From Verrucomicrobiales bacterium (GTDB lineage Bacteria; Verrucomicrobiota; Verrucomicrobiia; Limisphaerales; UBA11320): 64,000 nucleotides of DNA. The notes beneath the pieces are model-generated. The model was not told the origin of the DNA and searched no databases. It saw nothing but the letters and a program-made list of their open reading frames with translations. Made by a program: the position numbers and the translations under genes. Shown one piece after another: positions 28,025-37,350 of this stretch (its first letter is position 1; the number at the start of each line of letters is the position of its first letter). Where the stretch lies: assembly GCA_016793885.1 (NCBI GenBank), contig JAEUHE010000178.1, positions 1 through 64,000 on the forward strand. Direction: 5' to 3'.

Positions 28025-30406
28025 TCATAAAGCCCGCAATCGCACCCGGTAAAACCCCTGACCTGCGTCTCTATCGATCGGGAGCTCGAACTGGAGGCGA
28101 TAATCCTCGGCGAACCAATCCCGAAAGGGAGTCCAGTTCACCAGATCCAAGGACCTCTGTAGCTCATAGGTGCCCCCTGGTTCCGAAGTAAACTGGACCA
28201 TCCAGGAACCGTTTTCCGGGGACGGAAGAACCTCTAACTGAATCGACGTCGGACGTCCAAGCCTCAAGGGAAATGACGCGGACGCCGTGTGTCCCGCTCG
28301 GTCAGACACCACCACCCGGTAGTCCGCTACGCTCGCCGCATCGAAATCGCGAATGCGCAGCACTTGACGATCAGCGCCTTCGATGGGGAGCCCGTCCCGG
28401 TGCCAGACATACTTAAGAAGTGGATCCGCGTCGACGAACACGAACAAGTCAACTGCACCTCCCGGTTCCACCTCCGCTACTTGAGACTGTGCAACAATGT
28501 TCGGACGCGAGGAAAGGGCTGCGGTAAAGGACACCGAATCGACGAATAGGCCCTCATCATTGGTCATCGGCACCCAATAATCGCGCTGCGGAGAACTCAT
28601 CCACCTCAAGGTATGCCAGCCGGCGGGTATCGTCACCGAGCGCTGGGTCCAGGGATAGGATCCAACCATCAGCGGAGCCCCGATGTTGTTCGCCTGGAAC
28701 TCCAGCATCCGGGTATATCCCGGTAGCTCTCCACGTTGGACGAAGCGCACTGTCCCAGGCCCGAAGACTCTCGTTTGAATCCAGCTCGCTGTAGACGGCC
28801 GATACTCGTCGCTCCTCGCGCAGGTAGGTCCGGAGTTCGGGGATGCTTTGCTTTCGGTCCACGGAGTCCCGGTCGTGATCCACACGCGTCCGGTGGTGTT
28901 CAACGCGGAACCCAGTTGAGAGTCCGGGTATACAATGAGGCGGACCGCGTCCCCCACCAGGCGAGAGCCATCCACCCGCTCCGCCACGGCTCGGTACCAG
29001 CCCGACTGATTGGTGGTGATGTCGGGAATCAAGAGCTGGGAGTTGGTCTGTCGAAACAAAGGTCGATCATGCTGATACCACTGCCAACTGCGAATTCCTT
29101 CCACAGAGGAGGATGCTGCCAGACGGAGGTTCTCGCCCTGGTGGAGGAGGGTCAGCGGACGCTGATAGTTTATCGGGACATTCGAGCCTAATCCAGGCGT
29201 CTCCACTCCGCCTTTGATGCGGAGAATGGATGAATAGTGAATACCGTCGTAGGTCGTTCCGGTCCAGGCTCCACCACTTACAAAAGCGTCCCCGAGGGAA
29301 TTGAAAGTGAGCGCACTTAAAGAGCTTCCCAGGCTGAACGCTGATTCGGGGACAAAAGTCGGGTCCCAATCTCCATCGATGCTCAATCGATAAATATCTG
29401 TGCCCACCACCCAAGGACGGCCTGACGGATCCAAGGTGATCTCTTGCACTGGACCGCGGATGCGTTCGGCGACGGGGTCGAAGCTGCGATCCCATCGCCC
29501 GTCGGCATGCAATCGAAAAAACCGATTGGTGAAGCCTCCCGGATTCATTTTGTAGCTGGCGCCCACGAGGAGCCGGCCGTTACGCAGGACACAGACACTT
29601 TCAGGCCCACCGCGAAACGGAGACTTGAAGGAACGATCCAGTTGAAAATTGGAGTCGAGACGTATTAACCCGCTCGTGTCTGGATCAGCTGGATCTCCAG
29701 CGACAAAAAAACCCGAAATATAGATCCGACCTTCCTCGTCTCGAGCGAAGGTATTGACTCGCCCCGCTGAACTGCCAGCCTCCGCTGGCAGGTTCAGGTG
29801 GAACGTCGAATCAATCGTGCCGTCGGCGAACACTCTCACCAGGTTGGTATGCGGGGCGCCGTTGCATTCGTTGAAGATGCCCCCTAACAAAATGTGGCCC
29901 GTCCCAGTCCGAATCATCGCCATCGCTCCCCCGGAAGAGCGGACCCCCTTGAAGGAAGGATCCAGCGACCCATCCGACAATAACCGGAAGAGGATGAGGG
30001 AATCCGTCTGCCCCGGCTCAGAAGGCAGCTTGCCGCACGCCAGGAAGCGGCCTTCTGAGTCCGGAAGAAGCCCCTTCACGCCCGAATAGATGCGATCCAA
30101 AATCAGGGGAGAATCCGCGGTGTAGCCAAGTCCACGAAAGGATGAATCTAAGTTCCCCGCGGCAGTCAATCGTGTGAGTATGGGATAGGGGTTGAAGGCA
30201 TGGGACGCGTAACCTCCGAAACTTCCACCGACCCACAATCTTCCCTCACTGTCCCATTGGAGCGCCTGCGCGGATCCTGTGGAGGGAAAAAAGGGAGCCT
30301 GGAATTGTCCGTCGATATGACCCGGTTGGAGGTTAAGATCTGCACTCTGGAGTCCCAACGTGGCAGCCAGAAACAACGCAAACGAGGCAAGCCAGGGCAA
30401 ATTCAT
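28025..30406 (-). CDS. Exported delta-60-repeat beta-propeller protein
   Basis: 793 residues with a signal peptide (MNLPWLASFALFLAATLGLQ). Residues about 25-400 contain at least six delta-60-type repeats, recognisable by the pattern 'L..DG.LD.SF' and 'GR..VGG' (for example AAGNLDSSF, SDGSLDPSF, ADGTIDSTF, SNFQLDRSF), usually taken to form a propeller. An Ig-like domain follows (SWQWYQHDRPLFRQTNSQ), then a beta-sandwich region and a second Ig-like segment (YVWHRDGLPIEGADRQ). The shared C-terminal module ends the protein (YELQRSLDLVNW...QGFYRVRLRAL). It is probably surface-exposed or secreted; no enzyme activity is indicated. Confidence 0.85.
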   Translation of the reverse strand: MNLPWLASFALFLAATLGLQSADLNLQPGHIDGQFQAPFFPSTGSAQALQWDSEGRLWVGGSFGGYASHAFNPYPILTRLTAAGNLDSSFRGLGYTADSPLILDRIYSGVKGLLPDSEGRFLACGKLPSEPGQTDSLILFRLLSDGSLDPSFKGVRSSGGAMAMIRTGTGHILLGGIFNECNGAPHTNLVRVFADGTIDSTFHLNLPAEAGSSAGRVNTFARDEEGRIYISGFFVAGDPADPDTSGLIRLDSNFQLDRSFKSPFRGGPESVCVLRNGRLLVGASYKMNPGGFTNRFFRLHADGRWDRSFDPVAERIRGPVQEITLDPSGRPWVVGTDIYRLSIDGDWDPTFVPESAFSLGSSLSALTFNSLGDAFVSGGAWTGTTYDGIHYSSILRIKGGVETPGLGSNVPINYQRPLTLLHQGENLRLAASSSVEGIRSWQWYQHDRPLFRQTNSQLLIPDITTNQSGWYRAVAERVDGSRLVGDAVRLIVYPDSQLGSALNTTGRVWITTGTPWTESKASPNSGPTCARSDEYRPSTASWIQTRVFGPGTVRFVQRGELPGYTRMLEFQANNIGAPLMVGSYPWTQRSVTIPAGWHTLRWMSSPQRDYWVPMTNDEGLFVDSVSFTAALSSRPNIVAQSQVAEVEPGGAVDLFVFVDADPLLKYVWHRDGLPIEGADRQVLRIRDFDAASVADYRVVVSDRAGHTASASFPLRLGRPTSIQLEVLPSPENGSWMVQFTSEPGGTYELQRSLDLVNWTPFRDWFAEDYRLQFELPIDRDAGQGFYRVRLRAL

Positions 30407-30578
30407 CGGTACTTACCTTAACCGATTGAGGGTCATCAATCAACCGTGACGTTTCCCTTTCAAGCCTCACCCGGGTTTGATCACACCCCTCCACCCCCTC
30501 ATTTTTTGGTGCTTGCCGCCCACAGCGGCGCGCCGATAACTTCTTAAAACGTCAAGTTACTAACTCCCAAGATCAGAT

Positions 30579-30809
30579 ATGGATAGAATCAACTTTGTTC
30601 CTCGGGCGGCACGCGGCGGCGGCTTCATCAGCCAGATGATCCGCTGGTTCATCATGGTGGCGATCTATGACATCTGCATCGGCACCATCGCCGAGGTTCT
30701 CGGTGTCTCACGCCTCGTTGCCTGCTTTATTTTCCTGGGCGTCCTGCTCGCCATTAGCGGCATCGGATACATCATCCGCCAGAAAATGAGCACGCCGGCC
30801 GATATGTGA
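30579..30809 (+). CDS. Small two-helix membrane protein
   Basis: 76 residues with two hydrophobic segments (about 17-40 and 44-66) and basic residues at both ends. The family was not recognised. The stop codon is 29 bases before the next gene's chosen ATG and overlaps an alternative GTG start of that gene, so it is likely the first gene of a unit with the AIM24 and M48 genes. The codon usage and clean start support a real gene. Confidence 0.65.
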   Translation: MDRINFVPRAARGGGFISQMIRWFIMVAIYDICIGTIAEVLGVSRLVACFIFLGVLLAISGIGYIIRQKMSTPADM

Positions 30810-30838
30810 TCCGCATCGGGAAATCCGCCGCCACCACC

Positions 30839-31531
30839 ATGCGTTCCCAGATCGCCCACGCGCCCACGTTCACCACCCTGGAACTCACGTTCTCCGCGGG
30901 TGAATCCATCCTGGTACAGCCAGGGTGCATGCTCGCGATGACGACCGGGTTCGAACTGAAGGCGGGCCTGGGCAGCCACATGACCGGCCAAGGTCGACTG
31001 GGACGCGCCACCCGCAGCGTGCTGGCCGGGGAGAGTTTCGTGACGGCGATGTACACCGCCAAACGCGACGCCGAGCGCCTCACACTCGCGCCCGATCAAA
31101 TGGGCGAAATCCGGGAGCTCCACATCGGTTCCGAACCCGCCTACTGCATCGCCAGTGGCGCCTTTTTGGCCTGTACGTCCGGCATCCAGATCAGCCTCGA
31201 ATTCGCCGGCGTCCGCGGATGGCTCGCCACTCGCGGGCTGTTTCTCATGCGTCCGCAAGGTGAGGGGTCCCTCTTTATCTCCAGCTATGGGGCCTTGGTG
31301 GAAGTCGACCTGCAGGAGGGGGAACGTTACGTTCTCGACAACCGCTACATTGTCGCCTTTTCCGCCTCTCTGAGCTTCGAGACCGTCAAGGTGGCGTCGT
31401 CTCTTCGCCACTCCTACCTGTCCGGAGAGGGCCTGGTCAACCGCTTCACCGGCCCCGGAAAACTGCTTTACCAGACTCGCGCGCGTCCGGGTCGCGGCTT
31501 CATGCGCAGCATGCTGGACGTAGCCACCTAG
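30839..31531 (+). CDS. AIM24 / TIGR00266-family protein
   Basis: 230-residue beta-rich cytoplasmic protein of the AIM24 family. Landmarks are LELTFSAGESILVQPGCMLAM near the N-terminus, the glycine-rich GLFLMRPQGEGSLFISSYG core, and the terminal VNRFTGPGKLLYQTR segment typical of the family. ATG 30839 was preferred over the in-frame GTG at 30806 because family members begin just before the first beta strand. Bacterial members have no firm function; the mitochondrial namesake affects inner-membrane organisation. The M48 peptidase gene follows 18 bases later. Confidence 0.85.
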   Translation: MRSQIAHAPTFTTLELTFSAGESILVQPGCMLAMTTGFELKAGLGSHMTGQGRLGRATRSVLAGESFVTAMYTAKRDAERLTLAPDQMGEIRELHIGSEPAYCIASGAFLACTSGIQISLEFAGVRGWLATRGLFLMRPQGEGSLFISSYGALVEVDLQEGERYVLDNRYIVAFSASLSFETVKVASSLRHSYLSGEGLVNRFTGPGKLLYQTRARPGRGFMRSMLDVAT

Positions 31532-31549
31532 TCGCGCGCCCGACACCGT

Positions 31550-32899
31550 ATGGCCGGCGAGGCACCACCGATCCCAAGCCTGTCCGATCGCCGACTCGAC
31601 ACTCCCACCCGAGAGGCGCTGCTCCAGCGCTACGCTTGGACGGTGCAATATTCCCGCGTAGTCCTGGCGGCCGAAGCCATCCTGGTTGTGTCCGTGCTGG
31701 CCTGGAGCTTCTACCGAGGCTTCAACTTCCGGGAGCCAGCGCCCTGGATCGCGTTCAGCATCGGTTTCTTTGGATCCTTTCGATGGATCCTCAATCACGT
31801 GTTCCTGAACAAGAAGCGCCTCGCGGAGATTCGACCCGAAGCCCGTTTCGGAGTGCACACACGGGATTCGCTGCTGGCCTTGTCCGACCGCGTCTTTGCC
31901 CGATTGGGCCTGCCACCGCACAGCGCCCCGGTCTTCATCACTCGCGACAAAGATGTCAATGCGCAGGCGGTCCGATTTGAGCTTTGGCCCGGATACCACG
32001 CTTTCAACGGAGTGTTCCTGAACCGGTCGATCCTCCACCTGCTGGATGAAGCTGAATTGGGAAGCGTGATCGGCCACGAACTTGGCCATGTCTTCCCCTA
32101 CGCCCCACTGCTCTCCCGCTGCCAGCTCGTGCATGCCACCTTTATAGGTGTCACCGCCTTCTGTATCGCGAGCTGGTTCCCCCACTTGGCCACCGCCATT
32201 GTGGTCCCCGGCGCCCTGCTCTGGATCATGCCCTGGATCATCGCCTACCCGCACATCCAGCTCTCGCGCGGGATCGAGTTCCTGTGCGATGACTACGGGG
32301 CGCAGGCCGTCGGACTCCTCCCCGCGCTGAAATGCGAGCTGAAGATCGCCGCCGAGAACGACGTGCGCAACCAGCTCCTGACCCGTGCCCTTGAGGCCAA
32401 GGTTCAGGGTAGCAGCCTGAGCCTGGAGGAACTGATCGCCGCGTACCAGGAAGCGGTTCCCTTCGGAGCAACCGACCGCGAGCACTTTGCCCAGGAGCTC
32501 AGCCGCATCGTCCGTGATAAGGAAACGGCCAACCAGGGCCTCTCTTTGGGAGGCTTCCTGAGCTACCTCGGGGACGGCGGAAAAGGCGACGAGCCCGAAG
32601 CGCTCGAATGGGTGAAGAAACACGTGGAGCAGCAGGCGATTCTCAATCAGCTTCCCGTGCTGAACTGGGATCCGGTTCGAATCCTTCAAACCGATCAGAG
32701 CTGGACGTTGTCCGAGGCTGAACGACTGCTCACGGCCATTGAAGCTCAGCCGGACCGTTTGCTCTTCCCCACGCTGGTGGAGATGGATGATCGTTCATCC
32801 ACCCACCCCAATACGTCCCGCCGCATGCTGTACCTGTGGCGCAACCGCCATCACTTCCCCGTAGGCGGGCATCCGACAAGCCCGCGAAACGAACAGTAA
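31550..32899 (+). CDS. M48-family membrane zinc metalloprotease
   Basis: 449 residues. Two hydrophobic segments (about 38-56 and 64-85) precede the catalytic domain. Zinc ligands are His176 and His180 with catalytic Glu177 in HELGH, and the downstream Glu243 in GIEFLCDDYGA. A hydrophobic hairpin (about 195-235) lies between them, as in HtpX/Ste24-like enzymes. The C-terminal 150 residues are helical and may regulate access or bind substrate. The gene follows AIM24 by 18 bases, which suggests a joint role in membrane-protein quality control; that link is inferred. Confidence 0.87.
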   Translation: MAGEAPPIPSLSDRRLDTPTREALLQRYAWTVQYSRVVLAAEAILVVSVLAWSFYRGFNFREPAPWIAFSIGFFGSFRWILNHVFLNKKRLAEIRPEARFGVHTRDSLLALSDRVFARLGLPPHSAPVFITRDKDVNAQAVRFELWPGYHAFNGVFLNRSILHLLDEAELGSVIGHELGHVFPYAPLLSRCQLVHATFIGVTAFCIASWFPHLATAIVVPGALLWIMPWIIAYPHIQLSRGIEFLCDDYGAQAVGLLPALKCELKIAAENDVRNQLLTRALEAKVQGSSLSLEELIAAYQEAVPFGATDREHFAQELSRIVRDKETANQGLSLGGFLSYLGDGGKGDEPEALEWVKKHVEQQAILNQLPVLNWDPVRILQTDQSWTLSEAERLLTAIEAQPDRLLFPTLVEMDDRSSTHPNTSRRMLYLWRNRHHFPVGGHPTSPRNEQ

Positions 32900-32967
32900 C
32901 TGGCGAGCCTCCTGCGGAAGGCTCTTCTTCGTCGGACGCACTCTCCAGGAACCTTTTCTTCTCCGCG

Positions 32968-33045
32968 TTCTCCGCGCCTCCGCGAGAGATTCCGCCAGTC
33001 CTTCGGAGCCAGGGGAGGGATCTTTTCTCGCGGAGGCGCGGAGAA
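32968..33045. repeat. GC-rich palindrome with 20-bp perfect arms
   Basis: The arms TTCTCCGCGCCTCCGCGAGA (32968-32987) and its exact complement (33026-33045) enclose 38 bases. A degenerate second copy with the same right arm and central 'CAGGGGAGxGATCTTTTCTCG' phrase lies at 37147-37230. Here it sits between the convergent M48 and MFS genes, where it could also end transcription in both directions. Confidence 0.85.
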
Positions 33046-33127
33046 CCGCAGGCTCGTGCAGATCAGCCCGATCAAAGCCAGCCCCCCCGCACGTAGTGCC
33101 TTCCAGCAGCGCAGGCGGTCTGCGCTG

Positions 33128-34492
33128 CTAGTGCGCGAAGCCGCGCTCGTTCTCCGGCAGGGGCTTTCCCTTGGTCTCGGGAGCGAACGGCAAGGCGATC
33201 AGCCCGATGAGAAACACTGCGCACATCGCGACACCCGCATAGCGCATGGGCTCGGGCTTATCGACAAAGACGGTGCTGGTCAGATGCCCCAGGAGATAGG
33301 GTCCAGTGGCCGCGATGAAGCGCCCGACGTTGTAGCAGAAGGAGACCCCGGTGCTGCGAAGGTTCGTGGGAAACAACTCCGGGAAATAGACCGCGTAGCC
33401 GCCGAAGAGGGCGAACTGGAAGAAGCCCATCAGCGGAATCATCCAAAAGACCTGACTGAGTTCCTTCAGATTCCAGAACACCAGGGCCGTGGTGAGCATG
33501 GCCCCAATGAAGGTGATCGCAAACGTCGGACGGCGTCCGATTCGCTGAGCCAGCAGGCCGAAGCAGCAGATCCCGGTAAAGCCGGCGATGTTCTGCATAA
33601 TCAGGGCTATGCCCGTCCACCGGAACAGCTGCTTGGCCACCTCGGCGTCCGTCATTCCTTGAGCCACAAAGTGCTTGGTGAACACCAGGCGCAGCAGATC
33701 CGGGCTAAAGAACCCGATGCCCCACAGCCCCACCACACCCGCGAACGCCAAAGCCAGACCGACGAACGCCCGATACCTCCAGACCGGATGCCCGAAAAGC
33801 GCTGCATAGGACCCCAGCTGCTCGGACTTCTTACCGCTTCCTGCGACGCTCTTCCAACGTTCCGGCTCCTTCAAGCGTGTGCGGATGGCAAGGGCGAGGA
33901 AGGCCGGCAACGCACCAATGAGGAACATGATCCGCCATCGGCTCATCCCTAAATCTTCCATCTCCCCGAGCCCGATGTTAATCAAGGCCGCGCTGATGTT
34001 GCCCACCGCCGAAAGCGCCTGCAGCAAGGAAATCGCATAGGGCCGCGCTCGATCGGGCATCACTTCCGCCACGAGGGCAACTCCGACCGCAAATTCACCC
34101 CCGACTCCCAGGCCGGTGATGAACCGATAGAAGGCGAAATCGGCAAACCCCGTGGAAAAGGCGCTCAACCCGGTGCAGAGCGAGTAGATCAAGATCGTCC
34201 ACAACATGGTCTTGGCGCGTCCAATCTTGTCACCCAGCACCCCGAAGATCAGCCCACCCGTCGCCCACCCGAGCAGGAAGATGGAGGTTGCCATGCTCCC
34301 GTACTTGGCGACATCGGCCTTCGACGGCGGCACACCGTTGACCGCCAGCAACTCGGTCATCGCGGGTACTCGCGCCAAGGTGAACAGCTGCTGGTCAAGA
34401 CAGTCGAAGAGCCAGCCGAGGGCGGCCACGATCAGTACAAACCAGTGATACCGGTTTAGTTCCTTCCACCAAGGGCCGTTCATCTGTGTCAT
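33128..34492 (-). CDS. Major facilitator superfamily transporter, metabolite:proton symporter type
   Basis: 454 residues with about 12 membrane helices. Motif A of the family is visible as GDKIGRAKT after helix 2, and RFITGLGVGGEFAVG marks the helix 4-5 region common in aromatic-acid and sugar symporters. A long central cytoplasmic loop (TRLKEPERWKSVAGSGKK) separates the halves. The second half includes LLAQRIGRRP and ELFPTNLRSTGVSFCYNVGR, again typical of the symporter branch. The protein ends in PFAPETKGKPLPE, the usual closing motif. The substrate is unknown. No catabolic genes sit beside it. Confidence 0.9.
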   Translation of the reverse strand: MTQMNGPWWKELNRYHWFVLIVAALGWLFDCLDQQLFTLARVPAMTELLAVNGVPPSKADVAKYGSMATSIFLLGWATGGLIFGVLGDKIGRAKTMLWTILIYSLCTGLSAFSTGFADFAFYRFITGLGVGGEFAVGVALVAEVMPDRARPYAISLLQALSAVGNISAALINIGLGEMEDLGMSRWRIMFLIGALPAFLALAIRTRLKEPERWKSVAGSGKKSEQLGSYAALFGHPVWRYRAFVGLALAFAGVVGLWGIGFFSPDLLRLVFTKHFVAQGMTDAEVAKQLFRWTGIALIMQNIAGFTGICCFGLLAQRIGRRPTFAITFIGAMLTTALVFWNLKELSQVFWMIPLMGFFQFALFGGYAVYFPELFPTNLRSTGVSFCYNVGRFIAATGPYLLGHLTSTVFVDKPEPMRYAGVAMCAVFLIGLIALPFAPETKGKPLPENERGFAH

Positions 34493-34643
34493 AGCAAGCG
34501 TCGAGACATGTTACTCTGTCCGTGGGGACCTGGCGTGCGTACACAGAAAAAAGGGGAAAGCCAAGGCATAACTTTGGTACGTGACTCCGGATCGCGGCTT
34601 GTTTTAACTGCGACGTGTCCGGGCAACACCGGGACTCCTGACC

Positions 34644-35840
34644 ATGAAGCGCAAACCATCCTTTCGGAGCAGCCTAGCGCTGACTCTACTGACCTTCGGA
34701 AGTCTGCTGGCCACCGCCGCCGACATCTCGTCTTCGATTCAAGCCATCCGGAACGTCGGCCCAGAGGGCAAGGGCAATCTGGAAGCCGCCGCCGCCGTTC
34801 GCTGGCTCTCCCAGCAGGAGGTCGGCGCGCTGCCGACGCTCCTGGCCGGGATGGATGGAGCCAACGAGCTGTCCGCCAACTGGCTTCGCTCGTCCATCGA
34901 GGCGGTGGTCCAACGACAGAAGCAGCAGGGCAAATCCCTGCCGGTCGCCGAGATAGGCGCGTTTCTGCTCGACACCCGGCACGACCCCAAGGCCCGTGAA
35001 CTGGCGTTCGATCTGCTGTCGCAGCTCGATTCAGGCGCCTCCCGCGCGCTCTTGGCTGGAATGCTCAACGACCCCAGTATGACGCTGCGCCGCGGATCGG
35101 TGCAGCGGCTGCTCGATCAGGCCGCCAAAGCGAAGTCGGACGGAACCACCAACACTGCCAACCTGCTGTATCAGCAGGCTCTGACTTACGTTCGCGATGT
35201 CGATCAGATCCAGAGCATCACCGACGCTCTCAAGGCGCTGGGACAGAAGACCGATCTCCCCGCCCTGTTCGGCTGGGTGCAGAACTGGAAGGTGATTGGA
35301 CCCTTTGACAACACCAAGAGAGCGGGCTTCGACCAGGGATTCCCTCCGGAAACCGAAATCAATCTCAGCGCCACGTATGACGGCAAGGGTGGCAAAGTAA
35401 AATGGGTGGACCTGAACGGCACCGATGACTACGGAAAAATTGACGTCAACCTGCCCCTGGGAAAACTCAAGGAGACCATCGCTTACTGTTATACGGAGCT
35501 GCATTCTCCCAAGGCCCAGAGTGTGGAGATTCGATTGGGCTGCAAGAACGCCTGGAAGGTGTGGCTGAATGGGAAGTTGTTGTTCGGACGCGATGAATAC
35601 CATCGGGGCGCTGAAATTGATCAATACCGCTTGCCGGCCGAGCTCAACGCTGGAAAAAATGCCCTGTTGGTCAAACTGGGACAAAACGAACAGAAGGAGG
35701 AGTGGACCGTCGAGTGGGAGTTTCAGCTGCGCGTCACCGATGCGCTGGGAACCCCCATCACCCCATTACGAGTCGGAGTGCCGCCCCCCACGACCGCGGC
35801 ACTGAGTTCGCCAACTCCATTCGCCCCCAACGCCAACTGA
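34644..35840 (+). CDS. Exported HEAT-like protein with a 'WLNGK' beta-sandwich domain
   Basis: 398 residues with a signal peptide (cleavage near ATAAD). Residues about 30-205 are helical and repeat-like (LPTLLAGMDGANELSANWLR, ASRALLAGMLNDPSMTLRRG), suggesting HEAT-type repeats. From VQNWKVIGPFDNTKRAGF onward the protein is beta-rich and contains KNAWKVWLNGKLLFGRDE and NALLVKLGQNE. This domain recurs at the end of the giant protein at 37351-43164. The PQQ-propeller gene follows 53 bases later on the same strand. No enzymatic motif was seen. Confidence 0.75.
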   Translation: MKRKPSFRSSLALTLLTFGSLLATAADISSSIQAIRNVGPEGKGNLEAAAAVRWLSQQEVGALPTLLAGMDGANELSANWLRSSIEAVVQRQKQQGKSLPVAEIGAFLLDTRHDPKARELAFDLLSQLDSGASRALLAGMLNDPSMTLRRGSVQRLLDQAAKAKSDGTTNTANLLYQQALTYVRDVDQIQSITDALKALGQKTDLPALFGWVQNWKVIGPFDNTKRAGFDQGFPPETEINLSATYDGKGGKVKWVDLNGTDDYGKIDVNLPLGKLKETIAYCYTELHSPKAQSVEIRLGCKNAWKVWLNGKLLFGRDEYHRGAEIDQYRLPAELNAGKNALLVKLGQNEQKEEWTVEWEFQLRVTDALGTPITPLRVGVPPPTTAALSSPTPFAPNAN

Positions 35841-35893
35841 CCTACCGACATTGACTCGTGACCAACGATCCCCAACGACACCCTATCTCGAGT

Positions 35894-37096
35894 ATGAAAC
35901 TAATTCTCTGCCTGACCCTCAGTGTGTCCTTGTTCGAACTGGGAGCCCTCGCCAACTGGCCGCAGTTCCGCGGACCTCAGTCCAATGGCACCCAGGAAGC
36001 CTTTGAGCTGCCGTCGAAGTTCTCGGGAGCGGAGAGCATCCAGTGGCGGGCCGACCTTCCGGGGCGCGGCCTGTCGAGCCCGATCATCATCGGGGATCGT
36101 GTCTATGTGAGCTGTTCCAGCGGACCGAAGCAGACCAAGCTCCATGTGCTGTGCTTCGCGGCTGCGGATGGCTCGCGCCTCTGGGAACGGACATTCGTCG
36201 CCACCGGGCGAACCATGTGCCATGAAAAGACATCCGTCGCGGCCCCCACTCCCACCTCCGACGGCAAGCGCATCTTCGCCCTGTTCTCGTCCAACGACCT
36301 GATCTGCCTCGACCTCGATGGAAATCTCCAATGGCTTCGGGGTCTGACGCGCGATTATCCGAACGCGAGCAACAGCCTCGGAATGTCGTCCTCGCTGGTG
36401 GTCACGGACGGCGTGCTGGTCGCCCAGGTTGAGAACGACAGCGAGTCCTTCGCCGCCGGCATTGATGTGGAGAATGGCCAGAATCTTTGGAAGCTGGACC
36501 GGCCCAAGATGGCGAACTGGTGCTCGCCAGTGATCTTGAAATCCGGCTCGGGGCGAAATCTCGTAGGCCTGCAGTCCGGGAAAGGCATCACTGCCGTGTC
36601 CCCGCGCACCGGCGAGGCGGCCTGGTCTTACACGGAGGGAGCGTCGACAGTCGCCTCCAGCGCACTGAGCGGCGACACGATCTACGCACCGTCCCAGGGG
36701 TTGACCGCCCTCCAGATGAGCGGCACCACCGAGCCACCGAAACAACTGTGGCGCGCTGGCCAGCTTCGGCCCGGCACCGCGAGCCCCGTGGTTTTGGGCG
36801 ACAAACTTTTCGTGATGAAGGACAATGGGGTCGTGACCTGCGCCGAGCGGGAAACCGGCAAACGTGTTTGGGAATTGCGCCTTAAGGGTCCCATGAGCGC
36901 CACCCCCGTGGGAGCAGGCACACGCCTGCTGGCCGTGAACGAGAAGGGCCTGGTTCAGCTGGTGGATGTCACCAAGCCGGAAGGCGAAGTCCTCTCCGAG
37001 CTGGACCTCGGGCAAACCGTCCTCAGCACGCCATCGCTTTCAAACGGCGGCATCTACCTCCGCAGCGATCAGTCTCTGTGGAAGCTGAAGAACTAG
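35894..37096 (+). CDS. Exported PQQ-like beta-propeller protein
   Basis: 400 residues from ATG 35894, the start that gives a signal peptide (MKLILCLTLSVSLFELGALA). The mature protein begins WPQFRGPQSNGT, a common opening for PQQ-propeller proteins in Planctomycetes and Verrucomicrobia. It then shows repeated blade motifs (GSRLWERTF, ENGQNLWKLD, RTGEAAWSY, ETGKRVWELRL). It resembles BamB only in fold. It lies directly downstream of the HEAT/WLNGK gene, with which it probably forms an operon. Confidence 0.85.
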   Translation: MKLILCLTLSVSLFELGALANWPQFRGPQSNGTQEAFELPSKFSGAESIQWRADLPGRGLSSPIIIGDRVYVSCSSGPKQTKLHVLCFAAADGSRLWERTFVATGRTMCHEKTSVAAPTPTSDGKRIFALFSSNDLICLDLDGNLQWLRGLTRDYPNASNSLGMSSSLVVTDGVLVAQVENDSESFAAGIDVENGQNLWKLDRPKMANWCSPVILKSGSGRNLVGLQSGKGITAVSPRTGEAAWSYTEGASTVASSALSGDTIYAPSQGLTALQMSGTTEPPKQLWRAGQLRPGTASPVVLGDKLFVMKDNGVVTCAERETGKRVWELRLKGPMSATPVGAGTRLLAVNEKGLVQLVDVTKPEGEVLSELDLGQTVLSTPSLSNGGIYLRSDQSLWKLKN

Positions 37097-37146
37097 GAGC
37101 CGGTCGGACTTGTCTAGGCCGAACTCTCTCTCCATGCACTCTTTCC

Positions 37147-37230
37147 TCTCCGCGGCTCCGGGAGAAATTCCGGCAGTTCTTCCGAGTCAGGGGAGAGATC
37201 TTTTCTCGCGGAGGCGCGGAGAACGCGGAG
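37147..37230. repeat. Degenerate second copy of the GC-rich palindrome
   Basis: This shares the central phrase CAGGGGAGAGATCTTTTCTCG and the right arm GCGGAGGCGCGGAGAA with 32968-33045; the left arm has decayed. It lies between the convergent PQQ-propeller gene and the giant minus-strand gene. Confidence 0.65.
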
Positions 37231-37238
37231 GAGCCCTA

Positions 37239-37257
37239 AACCTAGAAACGGCAGTTG
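37239..37257. repeat. Solo half-site identical to the arm of the 61.3-kb palindrome
   Basis: The 19 bases AACCTAGAAACGGCAGTTG are identical to the left arm of the element at 61293-61460. No inverted partner is present nearby. It directly follows the degenerate GC-rich palindrome. Confidence 0.8.
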
Positions 37258-37350
37258 GGTGATCCAAGGCGAACTCTGACAGTGTTACTTTTCTCGCAGG
37301 GCAGTACGTCCTTGGACGACTCCCCTCCCGCAACTCACACTCGTCACTTA

